From: Elmis aenea | Lineage: Eukaryota; Arthropoda; Insecta; Coleoptera; Elmidae | Direction: 5' to 3' | Assembly (NCBI GenBank): GCA_947652605.1 | Contig: OX393583.1 | Location: 13,619,222 to 13,683,221 of the forward strand | Length of the DNA stretch: 64,000 bases | Shown: one piece after another, positions 22,424 to 35,532 of the stretch | Numbering within the stretch: position 1 is the stretch's first letter | How the letters are laid out: the number at the start of each line of letters is the position of its first letter | Translations under genes and position numbers: made by a program | The notes under the pieces: model-generated | The model's database searches: none | What the model was told of the DNA's origin: nothing | The model's input: only the letters and a program-made list of their open reading frames with translations

Positions 22424-22758
22424 TATATGTTGAAATAAATGAAACAAGTAAATCAAACTTGGTTTAATAAGCGGATGCGTTCGAAAATCGATGACAATGC
22501 GTGTATTATTTGATTAACATAAAACGCAAGCTAATCACAATCAAATCAAACATGTATCAAATAAACGGAAAACCACCATCATCGTCGCTGGAACTATTTG
22601 CCGAAGTAATCTGAAATTAAGCGTTTCGCAAATAATGCTGCAATAATAAATTCTGCAGATCAATAAATAATAATAGACGAACGTCGCAGAAACACATAAC
22701 CGCAGTAATTTTTTGGTGTTTAAAATCGGGAAAAGATTTTCAAAGCAACTACTAAAGA

Positions 22759-23979
22759 CAGGGTGGTCCAAATTCGATGGGATTGCATGGATATCACGGT
22801 TAATATTCAAGATTGAGAAACGGTTAAATTGCCAAAAATGTGCAGTTTTTTGAGACAAACTCAGGACCGTTTTCAAAAATATTCTATCATTTCCGGTTTT
22901 CGAGTTATTGAATAAAAAGTGTTTTTTTGTCATAATAATAATGTCATATCTCCGTTATTGTTGTAAATATCGAAAATATTTATAAAGATTATTTTTAGAT
23001 ATATTTATGTTTAATTTGATTATATTTAAAAAAAAATATTAACGCTCGCCGTTAAAAAGTTATGACACAGTTTTACCTTTTTTTAAATGGGAGCAATAGT
23101 TGGCTATGACCTATTTAAAGTCCTTATTTTTTCGCTGTTTAAATATAAAAGGGTTGATCTATTTATTTTCAAAAATACGCAAGTTACGAAGGTTTTTTAG
23201 TTTTTTTTTTAAGAAAATCATAGTAGGCTATGAAAACAAACAAAAAAAACTAGGTGTAAAACCTTATAAAACTCATGTGGTACAAGTTACCAAGGTTTTT
23301 CAATTTGTTGTTGAAATAAACATTGTAAATATTTGAACATAAGATAACAACAACATAGTCGGAATCAGCAGTAATGTACTATAGTATTTTGCTGTTTATC
23401 TAATGTTCAAAAATTTTTGATGTTTATCTCAACAACAAATTAAAAAACCTTTGTAGTAACTTGTACCACATGAGTTTTATAAGGTTTTATCCGTAGTTTT
23501 TTTTTTATTTTATTTCATAGCCTACTATGATTTTCTTAAAAAAAAAAACTAAAAAACCTTTGTAACTTGCGTATTATTGAAAATAAATACATCAACCCTT
23601 ATATATTTGAAATGAGAAATAAATAAGGAATTTAACTAAAGCTCCCATTTAAAAAAAGGTAAGTTTGTGTCATAACTTTTTAACGGCGAGCGTAATTTTT
23701 TTTAAAAAGTATAATCAAATTAAACATAAAAATATCTTAAAATAATCTTCATAAATATTTTCGATATTTACAACAATAACGGAGATATGACACATTATTA
23801 ATATGACAAAAAAACACTTTTTATTCAATAACTCGAAAACCGGAAATGATAGAATATTTTGGAAAACGGTTTTGAGTTTGTCTCAAAAAACTGCACATTT
23901 TTGGTAATTTAACCGTTTCTCTATCTTGAACATATTAACCGAGATATCCATGCAATCCCATCGAATTTGGACCACCCTG
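22759..23979. mobile_element. Long foldback, CAGGGTGGTCCAAATTCGATG family
   Basis: About 1.22 kb with near-perfect inverted arms of about 550 bp; 22759-23330 mirrors 23400-23979. It contains the TAGTTGGCTATGAC core and an ATAGTAGGCTATGA word in each arm. The left flank is GA rather than TA, so the target duplication has decayed. ORFs here are mirror artefacts. Confidence 0.75.
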
Positions 23980-24274
23980 TACGATAAATGACTGTAAGAT
24001 ACTCTCAAACTGTAAACATGTCTAGGTTTTCCTTTTAAAAAATTGACTTGCTTTTTTTTAAATCTAACCATGAACTGAAAATAAAAAGCATCCTGTGTGT
24101 TATTTTAAAATTAAATAACTTTGTTAGTACCTGCTATTATGGTATTGTCAATAAAACATTCTATATTTCCAAACCATATGACATTGCTAAGTTGCCAAAT
24201 AACAGTTTAAAAAAAATCGTGTTTGTTACTATTTTCAAACAAAATAATTACTTAAAAACCTTCACAGTTTTAAG

Positions 24275-24563
24275 TAGGGCTGCGGAGTCGGTAAAAAAAA
24301 AAGTCGACTCCGACTCCGACTCCTGATAATTTTAGTAGTTCGACTCCGACTGCGACAAAATTATATACTAAGACATTTTATAGTGTGTAATATAAGAAGA
24401 AAATAATAAATATAAAAAAATTCTTTAAAATTTGAGTTTAAATTTTGCGGCAGAGGACCACCTCGCAATTTTTTGTTGTACTCGGAGTCGGTTCATTTTT
24501 TTCGACTCCGACTCCACTGACCAGAAATTCCTCCTAAACTCCGACTCCGACTCCACAGCCCTG
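24275..24563. mobile_element. hAT MITE with 8-bp TSD GTTTTAAG
   Basis: Its termini are TAGGGCTGCGGAGTCGG and, inverted, CAGGGCTGTGGAGTCGG. Perfect GTTTTAAG duplications lie at 24267-24274 and 24564-24571. GACTCCGACTCC repeats cluster at both ends, as in many hAT MITEs. Confidence 0.92.
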
Positions 24564-24638
24564 GTTTTAAGAACATTTGCCAACTTACTGATTGTGAGTG
24601 CAAAAATACTAATAAAAAAAACTGTTTTTCTGCTTATA

Positions 24639-24725
24639 CAGGGTGTGTATAAATTGGCGGAAGCGCTACACGTGGCGATGTTCTTCGTAAAATTCCAAGT
24701 CGAAAATCTTAATACCAAAATTATT
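24639..24725. repeat. Truncated copy of foldback family A
   Basis: CAGGGTGTGTATAAATTGGCGG and the next 70 bases match the left arm of 319-940 and 28953-29575. It then diverges, leaving a single-ended remnant. Confidence 0.7.
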
Positions 24726-26191
24726 AGACAATATTACGTTTTAACTAAGACACCAATATTTTTTAAATTTAAGTACTTTCCAAGATTAATCGTTAATTTA
24801 GCAGAACGTTTTCCCTCATTATTAGTATGTTCTGTTATTAAAAACTGCAAAATTCGGCAATTACTTCTTTATTTTAAATATTAGCTATATGTATTTTTAG
24901 ATCGAACTTGGGAGCAAATTTTTCGCGAAAATGGTAAAATAAATTAAATTTCGCGCTTAACGGTGGCAAATATGAAAAAAACTCAAGAGACACTTATTGT
25001 TTAGAATAAAATGCTCCATTCAAACACATGTTTGACTTTGATTTTGAAGAGGGCCGTACTAGTTTTTTATAAAACTTATTAAAACTGAACCCCCACAACT
25101 CCGCCACTGGTTGCTTGTGGTAACCTGTAAGGTGGTGCTGTATACCAAATTTGATTTAAATATATCTACTGGTTGAAAAGCGGTTAAACATTATCGTTAT
25201 TTTTTCGAAAATTTCAACACCCTGTATCTTTAAAATAAAGCGTTTTTGGACCCATGTTGATATGGAATATTCGTTTTAAAATTAGTTGTTTATCTATCGA
25301 CTGTTAAAGTCCTGCTACTAAAAAGTGGACCACCCTGTATAATCATTTGTTTCTGTCACTGCTATCTAGCTATCTTTTGTATTTTACATTTCTATCATTT
25401 GCGTCTTTCACTGCCATCTTTAGGTTCTGTTTTTTTGTCATTTATTTTTTACTACCATATTTTATTCCTAGCTATACATTTTTTGTCTTTTATTTAAAAC
25501 TTTTAGTTGACTATTTTGGAGGAAGAAAAATCCATAATCATTTAAACAGTATTCCGATAGTACTACATGCTAAATATTTTTGAACAACGTGTGTATCTGT
25601 ATACGCGGGGGTATTGGTAACATACGATGCATGTATATATTATTAAATTTAATTCGAAACAGATATAAATGATGTGACAACTACAATTAGGATTACCTCG
25701 GACAATTTGATTGATTTATAATTGTCTCGTCCACAACACATGTGTTATAATTTCCCTAATTAGCAAGTACATACGTGGAAATTGATTAATGACATGTGGC
25801 GCCTGTATTGTTTGTCTTTTCCGAAATATTAGGATGGATTTTGATAGTCAACAATTCATAAAAAGTGCTAAAATTGATTTACACAAAACTCAAATACAAA
25901 CGGTGTTGGTGTCATCCAATCTGGCGTTTTCGCTTTTGGGATGTGTAGACAAAAATTTGAAATTAAAACTTTTTAGATGCAATATAATCTTCTCTAAATA
26001 AATAAAGGTTAAAAATATTGACACTATTGGGCAGAGCTGGGCATTACTTAAGTATTTTTTTTACTTCAGTACTTTTTCAAGTAGGTACCTACTTTTCCGA
26101 TACTTACGACTCGTACTCAGGGCCGTCGTCAGACTAGATCGCGCCCTGAGGCAAAAAAACTGAATATCGCCCCTGATGTATTAGTATTTTT
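24726..26191. other. Intergenic with single-ended transposon remnants
   Basis: Isolated CACCCTGTA words occur at about 25220 and 25333. A CAGAGCTGGGCATTACTTAAG stretch at 26033 and a CAGGGCCGTCG stretch at 26119 look like hAT termini. The ORFs are short and show no domain. Confidence 0.4.
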
Positions 26192-27284
26192 CAGGGTGGA
26201 TAAAAATTTTGATTTAAAAAAAATCGATTTATTTGATTTAAATCAGATTTTTTTGATTTAAATAAGATTTTTTTAATTTAAATCAAATGTACCATATTAT
26301 CGAATTTAGTCACATATTCACATGCTATTTCTGTTTTGTGCTAATATATTTAATAACCAATATATTTAATTCATTGGTGAATTTTTGTCAAAATGAAAAA
26401 TGAAATACAATGTTTAAGAATTTTGAAAAAATCAGTGCTAAATGTTGATGTTTAATTAATTATATACAGGGTGAGTCATTAGTGCTGGATCGGTCGATTG
26501 TGGCTAAACGGCTTGAGATATGAAGTTGAATCAAATGCTATTTTATACAGTTTTTTCTAAACAAGACAATGAAAATATTTTCAAATATACAGGGTGAGTC
26601 ACCTCTCTGGAACTAATAGCAACTTTTATATTTCAAATACAACACCCAATTTTTTATTTAATATTTTTGACCGCCTTAATTTTAGCTTTGCATCAATATA
26701 AAATACTACAGGTTTTTATACGGCGTTGTAAAAAAAAAAAAATCTAAATTATTCAAGGTTTTAAGTCTTTATTTAAAACATTCTCCTGAAGTTATTTTGA
26801 AGTACAGAGTTTTAATTTGGTATGGACATGCAGAAAAAAATTCTCTGTTCGCTCGATATGAAAAAATTTGAATCACACATACAGGAGTGTTTATAAATAG
26901 GTGGCAACTTCCATGATTTTCAAAAGCTCGTAACTCGATTTTTTCAAATGCGAACCCCTGTATTTTTTTATGTCATCGAATTCGCTAACGTCAAAAACTT
27001 GTCATTTATTTTTTGAATTATTGCATTTCCACAATGAATATTACTTTACAAGAGCGAATTGATATGTTTTATTCACCATTTCGTGTATTTAATTACTAAT
27101 AGTAATACAATTTTGTTTTATTATAAATATTATATTGTATCTACTCATATAGCCTGTGATTTAAATTGATAATTTTTTTTTAAATCACTTGATTAAATCA
27201 ATGATTTTTTTTTAAAAATCACTTGATTTAAATCATGATTTAAATCGTGATTTAAATCAATTGATTTAAATCTGCTCAACCCTG
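26192..27284. mobile_element. hAT-type element with GATTTAAATC subterminal repeats
   Basis: The left end is CAGGGTGGATAAAAATTTTGATTTAA and the right end, read inverted, CAGGGTTGAGCAGATTTAAATC. Dense TGATTTAAATC repeats lie at both ends. The flanks GTATTTTT and (G)CTATTTTT form an imperfect 8-bp duplication. Mariner-type CAGGGTGAGTCA ends at 26467 and 26590 mark later nested insertions. No transposase. Confidence 0.6.
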
Positions 27285-27689
27285 GCTATTTTTTAATGGT
27301 AACATTTTTATAAAGTTGTATAATATATCCCCCAATTATTTTAGGAAAAGAAGCACATTTAGGTTTTTTGTAAATAAAAATTTTTTATTTCTACAAATGT
27401 AATCAATATTACTATTTAGTTTTCCAGTCAATGAAAATTGGGAAATTGCTAAAAGCCGTTTTGACAAAAATCTGTAGTGCTTTGGAATTATGCTGTGACA
27501 ACTACCCATCCCATTATCCCAATGTCACTGAAACTGTCACTTTAACCCAAAATTTATTCACAATTGTCGTTTATATCTTTTCAAACATTTATTTTATACA
27601 ATCGGTTATGTACCGTAGTCATATTAAATTTTCTATTTTCTTGAATATTTCATGTGTGTTTTTCGGTGATTTTATTAAAATGGGAATTT

Positions 27690-28080
27690 TGATTAAATGA
27701 AATATGTCAAATCGAACGGTAGCATTTGTTGGTTGATACATCTACAAGTGTTTTCTAGCCCATTGTCAACTTTCTTATCATAGCATATAAGATTTTCGGT
27801 TTTTGTTTAATAATTCTTTTGTTTTTTGAATAATTTTATTATAATTGGCCTTTTATATTACGGAATATGAGAATTCGAACGGTAGGATTTGTATGCTGAT
27901 ACACTTTCAAATGTTTTCTAGCCGATAGTCTATTTTTTCTTTACGATATACTAGCCATTTTAGATTTTTATAGAAAATATAATTGTTTTTGTTTACTAAA
28001 ACAGTCAAATTTACGACAAATAAAAAAGTTGACTATCGCGCCTAGAAAACATTCGAAGATACATCAACAAACAAATGACA
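27690..28080. repeat. Diverged direct and inverted repeat around a GTTTTCTAG motif
   Basis: Two direct copies, about 27710-27775 and 27870-27935, share TCGAACGGTAG, TTGTTGGTTGATACA-like and TGTTTTCTAGCC words. A third copy is inverted at about 28030-28070 (CGCCTAGAAAACATTCGAAG). No family assigned. Confidence 0.5.
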
Positions 28081-28950
28081 CAGTTTAAATCCTGGCATTC
28101 CTTTAAATGAATGCATCAATTATTATTAAATTATTTTTAAAACAAGAATATTCAAGAAAATAAAACTTCATATTTTCCCTTAATTAAAAAAAAAAACTAG
28201 CTCAAAAATGTTATTTTTGACCGGCCCTGAAGCTTTTATGGTGACCGATATTTTAAAAGTAAGCAAATATAGTGGAACACCCTGTGTATAACAAACATCC
28301 GTTATCTACAAATACCCGATGAAATTATCAACTAATTGGCTAAATTTTCAGGTTAATTAAAAACGTTTCGCATCCATTTTGAAAAACCGTACACATTACA
28401 AAGATAGCGCTTATTTAATAATTAATATATACAGTCGTTTCTTGGGCATTTACAAAATTGGCTGGCTAGATGGTAAGTAAACAAATCCACACTTTTAAAT
28501 ATTCATACTCCATATGTATGTTTACTCTTTGTATTTGGGGAGTGAGCTGCGTCCGTAATACACTCTCGTTTAATGCAGGGCGCAGGAAAGAATCGCGAGC
28601 AATTTAATTCATTACGCAGTTTTAAGGCACTGTCAACATTTGTTATTAAATTTTGTTTAACAGCGAAATTAAATAAGTCATAACTGCATACGAATTTGTG
28701 TACATAATTTTATTACGAGCGCCTAAAGAGTGACTGGATGTACTAGCAAGGATCGAAATAAAACAATTGAAATCGGTTATTGTTTTTACCATGGCAACGT
28801 TGATTTTTATCTGAGATTTCGCTTTTTTTTTTAAGTTATTCCGCTTATTTTTGTAAATAAACATATATAAGGTTTTTACACTTGCTTAACTGTAAATCAG
28901 TCGAATCTGAATGACTATTACTAATGAAAATACTGCTTTTGGTTATTATA
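28081..28950. other. Intergenic, nothing recognised
   Basis: AT-rich sequence. A CCGGCCCTG word near 28215 may be an old hAT end. No credible ORF; the minus-strand ORF at 28646-28864 is lysine-rich low complexity. Confidence 0.35.
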
Positions 28951-28952
28951 TA

Positions 28953-29575
28953 CAGGGTGTGTAAAAATTGGCGGAAGGGCTACACGGGGCGATGTTCTTC
29001 GTAAAATTCTAAGTCGAAAATCTTAATACGAAAATGTTGTACCACGCTTGCTGTGTCTGCAAGAGGTCCTCAAAGCTTTGACATTTAGTCCTTGAATAGG
29101 CGTTATTATTTAATACTTGCAAATGAAAAAGCTGCAATTTGGAATAAAAATAGATTTCGAATAGTATTTTTTCCTAGATACTGTGCTCTTCCTTTCAAAA
29201 ATTGGTGTTGAAAATATGTAAATCACTGATTTTAATGACAGTAATACATATGGCAACATTGTCCTTAGCTGTCATCTCAGTTTTTCTCGTCATTATTTCT
29301 TGTTTGTGTTTTACGATACCCAAAAGTTTGCAGCTATGTTTACGAACTGAAGACTTTCAGTTCGAACAAAAAATGTAAATACCTAAGTAAAAATTGCTGA
29401 TAAAAAATGTCCAAACGCAAATCAATGTATGCAATGTTGCCAATTTCTTTTTCTTTAAATGGTTCCTAAGGCCATAGGAAGCATCGTACAACATTTTTGT
29501 ATCAAGATTTTCGACTTAGAATTTTACGAAGAACATCGCTCCGTGTAGCCCTTCCGCCAATTTTTACACACCCTG
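28953..29575. mobile_element. TA-flanked foldback MITE, family A copy 2
   Basis: A 623-bp near-identical copy of 319-940 in the same orientation, with TA at 28951-28952 and 29576-29577. The few differences are scattered single bases and one-base indels, which indicates fairly recent activity. Confidence 0.88.
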
Positions 29576-29791
29576 TATATACCACAACGATAACAAAACA
29601 GGACTAAAGAAATTGCTCAAATTGTAAGCAAGCCATTGTTGTTTTGGCATAACTGGCATCGTCTTCTCAGTTAGCAAGTGTTTTTAAGGTTGCTTGATTA
29701 TGAGTAATTATTTTTTTAACCAAAGTTTTGATTAAATGGCCTACTAGCTCAAACTAGTTTTTTGCATTTTTTACAAACATTCCATGGTATT

Positions 29792-29972
29792 GGGGCGTCC
29801 TGACCAGGCGCGCCGCGCCGAGCTGCGCCACACCGCGCGGAACGTTTATACCCATCTGATTTGGACGGCAAACTGTGTACATTTTACGTCCAAAGCAGAC
29901 GAGCATAGGCGTTTGGCGTTGTTCCGCGCGGCGCAGCGCGGCTCGGCGAGCTTGGTCTAGTCTAGACGCCCC
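29792..29972. mobile_element. GC-rich foldback MITE
   Basis: GGGGCGTCCTGACCAGGCGC at the left and GCTTGGTCTAGTCTAGACGCCCC at the right are imperfect inverted copies. Both arms continue with runs of GCGCCGCGCC words. It stands out as a GC-rich island in AT-rich DNA. No coding potential and no clear TSD. Confidence 0.6.
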
Positions 29973-30421
29973 TTAACCCTACTAAGAGTCTCTAGAGTCT
30001 AGACCGTTGAAAAGCACTGAAAATGCTTTACAAGAAACACCAAAAAAATTACACCAGCAATTTAAAAAAATGTTGGTGACGTCACATCTGGTGTTTCTTC
30101 TCGAGAATTCTTTCTCCAGAAATTCTCGAAAAAAAGTAGTTTTTTTGATTTCTCATTTCTCGAGAAATTTTTCTAGAGTTAAAAATTACATTTTTTTTTC
30201 TGTTTAAGTGAAACAGTGTAAATAACAAAAATAAAACTATTAAGCAAGAATTTAATATAAATTCAATCATCAGATACAACAACCAAAAATTTTGAACTAC
30301 TCAGGAATGCTTTATCCACAATAAAGCCTAAGTACATTGACACAAAACGAATAAAATTTTTCTGTTGCCAACGATTTTGTGACAAAGAAAAAACAAATGA
30401 TTGTCTAGTACTACTTTAGAT

Positions 30422-31469
30422 CAGGGATGGAATAACGTTTTAAATCGTTACGTTATTGTATAACGTTATTTATTATTTGTTTTCGTTACATAACGTTATA
30501 AATAACGTTAAAAAAATGAATTGTTATGTTATATAACGTGCGACCCCTGTTGGTTTTTTAATCAGAACTTTTTGGTGAGTTGAAATTTTGCAATTACAAA
30601 TATTTTTTTTTTAAAGCTTGATTTATTTAGAACCTTTTTTTATTCTTTAGTTTTTCTCGTAAATCTTACAGTTTTGAGTAAAAAATTAAATGAGTGAATA
30701 TAATGTTTGTTCATATTGGGTAGAATTGACGGGCGTTTTAGCGTTGTCGCCGCGTAAACGTCAAAATGAATTACACCCTTCACTTCTATCCAATATCGTT
30801 TTATATTGGAATATTTGATGGTTCATGTTCATTCATATAATTTTTTACTCAAAAACTGTAGGTTTAACGAGAACAGTTAAAGAATAAAAAAAACTTCTAA
30901 ATAAATCAAGTTTTTAAAGAAAATTAAAAATTGCTAGATTTCAACCCACGAAAAAGTCCTGATAAAAAAACCAACAGGGGTCGCACTTTTCAGCCCCCTA
31001 TGAAGGTGGAAGATGATTTAAAATATTACTATGGGAAACCTTTTTATAAGTATAAATCTCCCACATTTATCCAAATTTGGGAAACAAAATAAAAACCCAA
31101 TTTCACCGATCCCCTTTAGGTGGGTGTAACTCCGAAAGGAGACCCTAAAGAAAAAAAAAATATGAAAGACCCCTCTTAATTTTCGATTAAGTATCACCTC
31201 CCGAATTTTTTCGCATTATTTAAGAAACATGCTGTACAAAAATAATTTTTATTTGTAACTCTGAAATTATTTTTGGGATCTGTAAATGTAAATTTAAAAA
31301 ATAGTACCTACAAAATTACCTTGAGGTTGAGATATTTTATTTTCATTTTAATTTCTAAAATACAAACAACATATTATATCTTTAGAAAATAAAAAGATCG
31401 CCATATAAAAATTTAATTTATAGAGAATAACGATACACGGGTATCGTTACGTTACGTTTTCCATCCCTG
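30422..31469. mobile_element. Non-autonomous hAT-like element with TSD CTTTAGAT
   Basis: It begins CAGGGATGGAATAACG and ends CGTTTTCCATCCCTG. Perfect 8-bp CTTTAGAT duplications lie at 30414-30421 and 31470-31477. The left 115 bp consists of AACGTTA-rich repeats, seen inverted at 943-1052. A palindromic foldback (30541-30985) and its continuation to about 31230 fill the interior. No coding. Confidence 0.88.
30541..30985. mobile_element. Palindromic foldback inside the hAT-like element
   Basis: The arms start CGACCCCTGTTGGTTTTTTAATCAG and end with the inverted CTGATAAAAAAACCAACAGGGGTCG. Homology continues inward past the ATTAAATGAGTGAATAT region to a centre near 30765. The right arm and the next 245 bp recur at 1-293. 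Confidence 0.7.
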
Positions 31470-31510
31470 CTTTAGATACTGTTTTTAAAAAAATATATTT
31501 TAAATCTGTA

Positions 31511-33171
31511 CAGGGTGAACCAAATTCGAATGTTTTACGGGGTATCTCGGTTACGTAATAGATAGCGAAAATCTGATTTCGGTCTCTTGGGTTATTTTTT
31601 TGAGAAAATAACGCCTTTGCAATCAGATTTTTTTTATCTGATTCCATTTTGGCACTACAGACGAAAAATTAAATTTCATCATTTTTGAAAATTTTCTGTA
31701 ACTTCTTTATTTATTAAATTAGAACAAAATGTTATAAAGGTTTTTTATACAGATTTGTATGCTTAATTTAAAAACAAAAGTAATTTTTTAATAGCTACCT
31801 TAACTTTCGAGATATGGAGTAAACTTAAATTTTTTTAAATAGAAATCCTAGTTGGCCATGACTTTATGTGAAAGAGTATTTTTTTAGCTTTTAAAAAATA
31901 TATAGTTTTATATATTTTATGCAAAAAATAACCAAGATATGGCCAATTTTGTAAAAATTCGATCATCAAAGTTAGCCATGATTTCGTAAACAAGTGATGT
32001 TTGCATTGCGATTATTAAACAACTAAACGTCATTGCCAAGTAAATTCTGAAACAGCCGCTACGTTTTTATCACACAAAGCAATATTCTAACATATTAAAC
32101 TTTTCAAAGTGTTTAAATTTAGCCTTGTTCACAATACCACAATAAACAGTTATAAAATACAAAATAATACACGGATTTGCTTAAAAGTTAAAAAATTTAC
32201 TTCGAAATGACGTACTTTCATTCCAGGTCTCCCCTATCTTAAAGTTTGCAATAAACATCTTAAATAACCTTCAATTGCTTTGAGCAGTGTAGTATAATGT
32301 GCGTTAGTTGTCATGCATAAGCACAATGTCTACCGTCCTAATGTTTTACGTGTTTTAACTTTTTAAGTTATCGATTAATTATGTAAGCCGAGAGTACTTA
32401 TAATAAAAAAATTCTATTAAAAAAACGCATATGATAAATATGTCTGTAATTAAAGACTAATAAGAGATCGCAGATGAAACATAATTGAATTTAAAATCCT
32501 ATTTAAAATAATATTTTCACCTTTATTACTAATATTAAAACAAGATGCAATGGATTTTGACAAGTTAAAAAGACCATACAATTACTCGCCAACAAAATCT
32601 GTGACGAATTTTTTCAATTCCGCGTTACATTTTTAAGCGTTATAGACTTAATCTCGTTAATTCTTTGGTTTACAAAAGTATCAAGCAGCCCGTTTACATT
32701 GCAGACGCTTTAATATCTTGTTTAAACAGTCAATTTATAAAACTTGGTAGCGAAAATTTCTGATAAACAGAGATATATCTAATTTACAAGCCATTGGATT
32801 TTAACGTTTCCATAAATTCATTGAAAAAAAACTCTTACAAACACAGACTAGTTCAAACAGCACGAGAAAACTATGACGAAGTTATAGTCTGCGTTAAGCG
32901 GAGTGGATGGGGTTTTTGATAAGTTAACATTAATGAAGTTTAAACAGAGATATTCGCCCGTAATTGGAGGTTGGCAGCAGTGCAAACGAATGCTGTAATC
33001 CGCATTAATTAGACGAGAAAATCAACACTGTTTCAACTAACTAATTGCCAACGTATAAAATTACATGCAGAGAAGTTTCTTGCTTCGATTTTCGATCATA
33101 AAACAACGATACAACCGTTACTTTAAACAAGCTACACCCAAATAAATCCTCTGATCGACCGTTAATTCATA
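31511..33171. other. Single arm of a foldback, then intergenic DNA
   Basis: CAGGGTGAACCAAATTCGAATG at 31511 starts a mariner-type end. The AGTTGGCCATGA core follows near 31850. No mirrored arm is found. From about 32000 to 33170 the sequence is AT-rich and unique-looking, without credible ORFs. Confidence 0.45.
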
Positions 33172-33945
33172 CAGGGTGCGCCATTAGTGCGATAAAGTCC
33201 ATTATTGCCCTTAATGTCAACTTAATAAAAAAAAGTTTTTATTGAAACTTATAGTATTTCTAGAGGTGCATGTTTTAAAATTATTTTCAAGTATACAGGG
33301 TGTTTCATAAAAGTGGAGCGTCACTAAAGGTATTTTTTTTAAATTGAACACCCAGTATATTTTTGCATAATCGAATTCAGCAAGAAAATCTCCATATGAC
33401 AGTATTTTGTTTTTTTCATTTTTTTGCGACGTTGCCAATTTATCTTAAAAAATCTTTGAATTTCCAGAAAAACAGGGTACAATACTTGTCAAGAGCACAA
33501 CGTTATGAATAGTAATTGGCAAATGATATTTTGCACATACAAAGTCAAAAGGTGTAGTCATAGTCTAAATACATCAAAATTAATTTATATTATACAGGGT
33601 GTTTCTTATAGATGTGCCAACTTCCCAATTTTCAAACATCAATAACTTTATTTTTTCAAATGGAACACCCTGTATATTATTACGTCATTTTGTTGCATTT
33701 TTGTTTTTCTTCAACTTTTCTTAATACTTACCTATACCTAAAATGAATATTTTCTGTGATATTTACATTTTACCTATTCTTATAAGCGTTGTGTAGGAAT
33801 TTCCTAGTTTTCTCGGAGTAGGCCCCGACTTTGACAATAGAAACAATAATTTCTGTAGTAACAAATGTCAGAGTAAATTGCTGTCAATTGTTAAAACTTA
33901 AATAAATGAGTATAACATATGCAATATGAATTTTCCAAAAAAAGT
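33172..33945. mobile_element. Half copy (one arm) of the 49453 palindrome family
   Basis: CAGGGTGCGCCATTAGTGCG and the following 770 bp match the left arm of 49453-51266 with only scattered differences, including nested CAGGGTG words at 33296 and 33595. It diverges at about 33945, near where the palindrome centre would start, so only one arm is present. Confidence 0.75.
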
Positions 33946-34023
33946 ACCAAAAAATGCCCATTTACGTGAACAGTTAAAAAAAAAGGCAACGTAGCCAATA
34001 ACATTTACATGCACGGTACATTA

Positions 34024-34939
34024 GGGGAATCCAGGGCAGAACGGACACTTTAATATATAAATAGTTGTAATTTATTAATTTAAGGTAGAAAAAATCTGAA
34101 AATTTGTATTTGTATTATCTGTTTATTGGTTTTTTAAAATTTAATTACAAAATAAAAAATAATCCTAAACTATAAAGTGTAAATTCAGAAAGAGAAAAAA
34201 AAAGGCAAACAGTCCATTCTGCCTCAGGGTTGCGGCGGAACGAAACCTTGCTTGCAAAATTGTTATTTGTTAAAAAGAGTCAAAGTAGTCATAGTAGAAC
34301 GTAATTGAGCTTATTATTCGAACAACGTAATACGTAGTAATAATGTAGATCTTTAAAAGATATACGTTTAACAAACTTAAAATTAAGTACCTAAAACACA
34401 AAAAATTTAAAAAATTGATTTAATTCAGTGCCTGTTAAATCATAGATAGTGTCAACAGAAGGTTACAGTAAAAGAAACATATTTAGAAAAGAAATAAGAA
34501 AGAAAAATCGGATATGGGGCGAAATGGAACCTCGGTCCGTCTTGCCCCGGTCCGTCCTGCCACATCCCTTGAAGTTACGTACAGGTCAAATTAATCTAGA
34601 ATGGTCAATGAAATATACAACAGTAAATACACAGGAGCGTAGTCCAAGACTTGCAGTTTAAGGATAAATCAAGAGAAAATGTAATAAAATTAAAGTTTTT
34701 GCTTACTTTGCATATTATGATGACAACCAATTACAACACAGAACGATAACACCAGCAAATACGGGACATGTGCGAATACGCTTATCCAGAATTGTCCAGA
34801 ATGACAAAAATATCGTCAGTCTGTTTGTCATGCTTTACTGATAGTTCCTAAAAGTTTTCTTAGATAGTGCCACGGTACAATTAAAAATAAAAACGGTGTT
34901 CCGTTCTGCCCCGTGGTTCCGTTCTGCCCTGGGTTCCCC
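34024..34939. mobile_element. TA-flanked element with GGGGAATCCAGGGCAGAACGG ends
   Basis: The left terminus GGGGAATCCAGGGCAGAACGG and the right terminus, read inverted, GGGGAACCCAGGGCAGAACGG are flanked by TA (34022-34023 and 34940-34941). TIRs with a TA target fit a Tc1/mariner/pogo-type non-autonomous element of 916 bp. The interior ORF (34449-34661) has no recognised domain. Confidence 0.75.
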
Positions 34940-35339
34940 TATACACGAGAGGAAAAATTTAAATCTACGTGAACAATACAGGGTGGGTAAAAACGTCGTT
35001 TCACATAACGGTTTTAAATTGATGCATAGCTGAAAAATTGTCTAGGGAAAGTTTTCCAAAGTTATATTTGCTACAATCTAAATCTAATAGCTTTTCAGTC
35101 AGACAGTGACTTATGCCCGGTTTCTCCGACACATCTTAAGATCTAGCTGAATCTTAAGTTCGCCTTAACGGTATAAAGTGTTGCACCAAGCAAGTTTAAG
35201 AACATATTCGACTTGAGCTGAGCTCACATCTTGAGTCGCTGTTTACTAGAACTTGAGCTGGAGTACATAACCTAAAAGTATCTTGTATTTGCTTTGTTTG
35301 TAGTTAAGTGTTTGTTTAAATTGTGGTTTAAGTTTAAAT

Positions 35340-35532
35340 ATGGACATTGACTTTATAAATATGATAAATGATGCAGATGATGACTTGTACGACCCTGTAA
35401 TTCCTCGAAGGCGATTTGTTCGCGCAAATCCATTTACGGATTTCGAATACGATCGTTTTTTTATGCGTTTTCGCCTCACAAAAGAGACAGTTATTGTGAT
35501 CTTAGATCAAATTGAGCCTCAATTGGAGTATA
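35340..35532 (+). pseudogene. Harbinger transposase N-terminus, truncated (copy B)
   Basis: The frame reads MDIDFINMINDADDDLYDPV, then RRRFVRANPFTDFEYDRFFM and ends with IEPQLEY at the foldback insertion. It is the same truncated protein as at 8067, with D-to-N at residue 10. No catalytic domain. Confidence 0.7.

Noticed and set aside
22541..22933. 130-codon minus-strand ORF
   Set aside because: It overlaps the arm of a palindromic MITE, with its mirror at about 23800, and has no domain.
25347..25583. Hydrophobic 78-codon ORF resembling a membrane protein
   Set aside because: Composition follows the T-rich base content; no start context, splice sites or homology.
26119..28219. CAGGGCCG...CGGCCCTG pair as one 2.1-kb hAT element
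   Set aside because: The flanking 8-mers do not match and the interior holds another complete element, so pairing is unsupported.
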